DNA of 64,000 bases from Anaeramoeba flamelloides. Taxonomy: Eukaryota > Metamonada > Anaeramoebidae. The notes under the pieces are model-generated. The model saw nothing but the letters and a program-made list of their open reading frames with translations. It did not search any database and was not told the DNA's origin. Below, piece by piece: positions 61,801-64,000 of the stretch. The DNA lies in the NCBI GenBank assembly GCA_027625915.1, contig JANTQA010000070.1, positions 12,033,001 to 12,097,000 on the forward strand. The letters are read 5' to 3'. Made by a program: the position numbers and the translations under genes. Numbering within the stretch: position 1 is the first letter of the stretch; each line of letters starts with the position of its first letter.

Positions 61801-63106
61801 TTCCTTTAAATGGAATCCTGTGAAAAATGAATTTTGTGTTATATACGGATCCATGCCCGCAAAAAAAATATTATATGACGATTTGTGTGAACCATATTTT
61901 GAATTTGGGGGTGGATCAAGAAATGATCAAAGTTGGTCTTCTGATGGAAAATTTTTAGCATTTACAGGTTTTGGAAATTTAAATGGCGGTGTTGGTAAAT
62001 ATTTTATTTTATTTTATAAATTATCTCTTATTTAAATTTATAATTATTAAGATATTTATCCCCATTCAATTATATTGTAATTTTTAAAATTCAATCAAAA
62101 TATATAATTTTCCATTTATAATATAAATATATATATATTATATCTATCAATATATACTAAAAATGTATTTCTTAAATAATCTATATAATAACGGTAAAAT
62201 TTTCAAGATATCTGGTCAATGGAACATTATAAGCAAATCAAATTTTTAGATGAAAGTTTTGGAAGCCAATATGGATGGAGTGAAGATTCAAAATTTTTTT
62301 ATATTGCTGTAGTTCGGGAAAAATTAAAGGTTGATAATGGATATAAGATTTTCACAACTTTTGGTAAATTAGTAAAGCACGAACAATTTGATGTCTTGGT
62401 TGATGCACGATTTTGCCCTGCTATAAAGGGCACCTTTGAACCAGTCGAAATTGATGAAGAAACAATAAAAACTGCAAATAGAACTTACCAACAAGAAAAA
62501 AAAAAAAAGGAATTAAATAAAAATAATGAACAAAATTCTAATCTTTTTATCCCATCATTTAAAAAGGGAAGAACTACACAGCAAAGTTCAAGTATCGGAA
62601 AAAAAGAAAGGCACCCAATGTTTATTAAAAAAAAAAAAAAATTAAAAGTAGAACAAGTAAAAAAAGAAAAGGGTAGAGGACGAGGAAGAGGGCGAGGAAG
62701 AGTGAGAGGGAGAGGAAGAGGGAGAGGGAGACGAAGAGGGAGAGGGAGAGGTAGAGGGAGAGGTAGAGGTAATGGAAATAAAAACGAAAAAGAAATACAA
62801 AAGGAAAACGAAAACAATAATCAAAAGAACAGACAAAACCTCAATAATATGTCTTTTGATGGAATGCCAAATAAAGAATTTTTATCATACTTTGGTAATT
62901 ATAAACAAGATGAAATCATTAAAATGCAAAAAGAAAATGACAAAAAAGATCCACAAAAAGTAATCCGCAATCTTAAAAAAAAAATAAAAGAAATTAATGC
63001 ACTTAAAAAAAAAAAATCTAATAAACAAAAATTGAACAATGCCCAAAAAACAAAAATAAAGCAAGAACCAATATATAAATATGAAATTCATAGACTCAAA
63101 AAATAA
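58810..63106 (+). CDS. EIF2A: Translation initiation factor eIF2A (3 exons)
   Basis: Exons 58810-59483, 61660-61994 and 62208-63106 join in frame to 635 residues. eIF2A is a cytoplasmic WD-propeller protein that can deliver initiator tRNA to the 40S subunit in a GTP-independent way. Family landmarks seen: YKFSKDGKFVAIYDP near 40, GNLAIWDTKSGKEL, FVYPEFGTPVFSQT, SSSSDIDMTGNRYYG, EFCVIYGSMPAKKILYDDLCEPYFEFGGGSRND, FLAFTGFGNLNGG, DIWSMEHYKQI, NGYKIFTTFGKLVKH, and the Lys-rich C-terminal helix DPQKVIRNLKKKIKEI. An Arg-Gly tract (about residues 492-524) sits in the linker and is not a usual eIF2A feature. An upstream in-frame Met (58753) would add 19 hydrophobic residues; the Met at 58810 (MSKPILFTHC) fits the family better. 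Confidence 0.95.
59484..61659 (+). other. eIF2A intron 1 (2176 bp)
   Basis: Donor GTACAC and acceptor TTTAG, phase 2, splitting a Lys codon (SFNK-RCALL). It contains MITE A copy 4 (60260-60779) and a CA-rich microsatellite near 61530-61562. eIF2A intron 2 is 61995-62207 (213 bp, GTAAAT to TCAAG, phase 1). Confidence 0.85.
60260..60779. mobile_element. MITE-like element A, copy 4
   Basis: The left end GTGAAAAAAATACCGTACAT is well preserved. The right arm (about 60715-60779) is diverged but keeps GGGATTTTTTTCA. The interior shares TTAGAATGATGAT and the CATTTTCCAAACTCTAG block with copies 1 and 3. Confidence 0.7.
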
Positions 63107-64000
63107 TTTGTTTCATTTTTAGTTTTTTAAAAAAAGATTTTTAATTAAAAGAAATTCAACTTTAATAAATATTAATACATAAATAAAAGATCTTTTTTTG
63201 AAAATAATTTTTTATTTTTCAGAGTATTTGATCATATCTTTTTCAATTCACAATAAAGTTGTAAAAATCTTGATTAATATTAGATACAAATAGAGATATC
63301 CTATATAGACCTTGTGAATTCTTAAATATGATTCTTTACTCATCATTATTATATTGAACCTACTCAATTAGGAATAAGATTAGAATAAAGAATTTTTCCT
63401 TTTTGTTTTTTTATTATTTTTTCCTATGTGTGAATCAAAGATATATTACAAAATTATGTTCAAAAATATGATTTTATTCTAAAATTTAGAGACAAATTGA
63501 GTTTAAGGTAAATATGTGTTCATTTCTATTGTTTCAAAATAAAAATTAATAATAAATTTTTTGTTAAAAAAAATGTGATTATAAACTAAATTCCCAATTT
63601 TTTTTTATTTTTTTATTTTTTTTTATATAATTTCTAGATGAAAAAAATATATTTCTAGGGTATAGAACCGAATATTAAAATAGTAATTTTTTTAATCATA
63701 ATAGATAATTTCAATTGATAAAAATATTTATTTTCAAAATTTGATTTTTAATTGGCAAATGATTTTGAAATGTAGTTTATTTTGGAATGTTTTAATTTTT
63801 TTTTGCTAATTCATTTGTGATTTTTGATTGTATTTTTTGTTTTGAAACAAACACCATCTGTTAAAAATCATTTTAACAAACACATACAAAAAAAAAAAAA
63901 AAAAAAAAAAAACCATCTTCTATTTAATATGATTATCTCATTTCAGGATTAAATCCTAAATTTGTTATTTGTTGACTTGTATAATTCCTAATACAATTAT
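63107..64000. other. Region downstream of eIF2A
   Basis: AT-rich sequence with an A run of about 25 near 63890-63912. No gene or repeat family could be recognised. It should include the eIF2A 3' untranslated region. Confidence 0.6.

Noticed and set aside
62485-62817. Minus-strand Pro/Leu-rich open frame opposite eIF2A
   Set aside because: It is the complement of the Arg-Gly codon tract of eIF2A.
1-64000. CRISPR arrays, LTR elements, Polinton-like elements, toxin systems
   Set aside because: No regularly spaced repeats with unique spacers, no long direct repeats flanking gag/pol-like frames, and no capsid, integrase or toxin motifs were seen.

Overview
The window is very AT-rich eukaryotic DNA with GT-AG introns, long A and T homopolymers, and proteins carrying long Lys/Glu, Asp/Glu, Asn and Gln tracts. 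No in-frame stop codons needing recoding are seen, so the standard genetic code fits. The Lys-Glu tracts, a B-box/coiled-coil/filamin-like/SPRY protein, and L1-like non-LTR elements suggest an AT-rich amoeboid protist such as Anaeramoeba. That is an inference (roughly 40% sure); a dictyostelid-like or other AT-rich amoeba is not excluded.

Five protein genes and one tRNA can be supported. Left to right: SPT6 transcription elongation factor (+, 3685-13929); RER1 Golgi-to-ER retrieval receptor (+, 17201-21859); a double B-box, coiled-coil, filamin-like, SPRY protein (-, 32176-23947); a broken APE-type LINE of about 7 kb (-, about 40100-33400); an intron-containing tRNA-Tyr(GUA) (-, 46077-45992); omega-amidase NIT2 (-, 57821 or 57710 to 50566); and eIF2A (+, 58810-63106). 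All five protein genes are split, and every exon junction given here keeps the reading frame and restores conserved protein sequence. The genes are unrelated housekeeping functions with no operon-like logic. NIT2 and eIF2A are divergently arranged over about 1 kb.

Introns fall in two size classes: 107-213 bp and 2.2-6.6 kb. Each protein gene has exactly one long intron. The long introns and intergenic stretches are filled with repeats. I recognise at least eight dispersed families by comparing copies within the window. Several look like MITEs: terminal inverted repeats, 170-550 bp, no coding capacity. One family of about 197 bp has five copies, four of them inside 3.2 kb, next to TA dinucleotides; one copy sits inside the LINE. 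LINE sequences of three decay levels are present: 33.4-40.1 kb, 28.4-29.9 kb and 1.4-2.0 kb.

No CRISPR array, LTR element, Polinton-like element or toxin system was seen. No clearly new multi-gene system was found. The most unusual content is the layered set of small inverted-repeat elements, a pair of 76-bp near-perfect palindromes, and low-complexity additions on otherwise conserved proteins (an Arg-Gly tract in eIF2A, a 140-residue tail on RER1, an Arg/Asp-Gln tail on SPT6).
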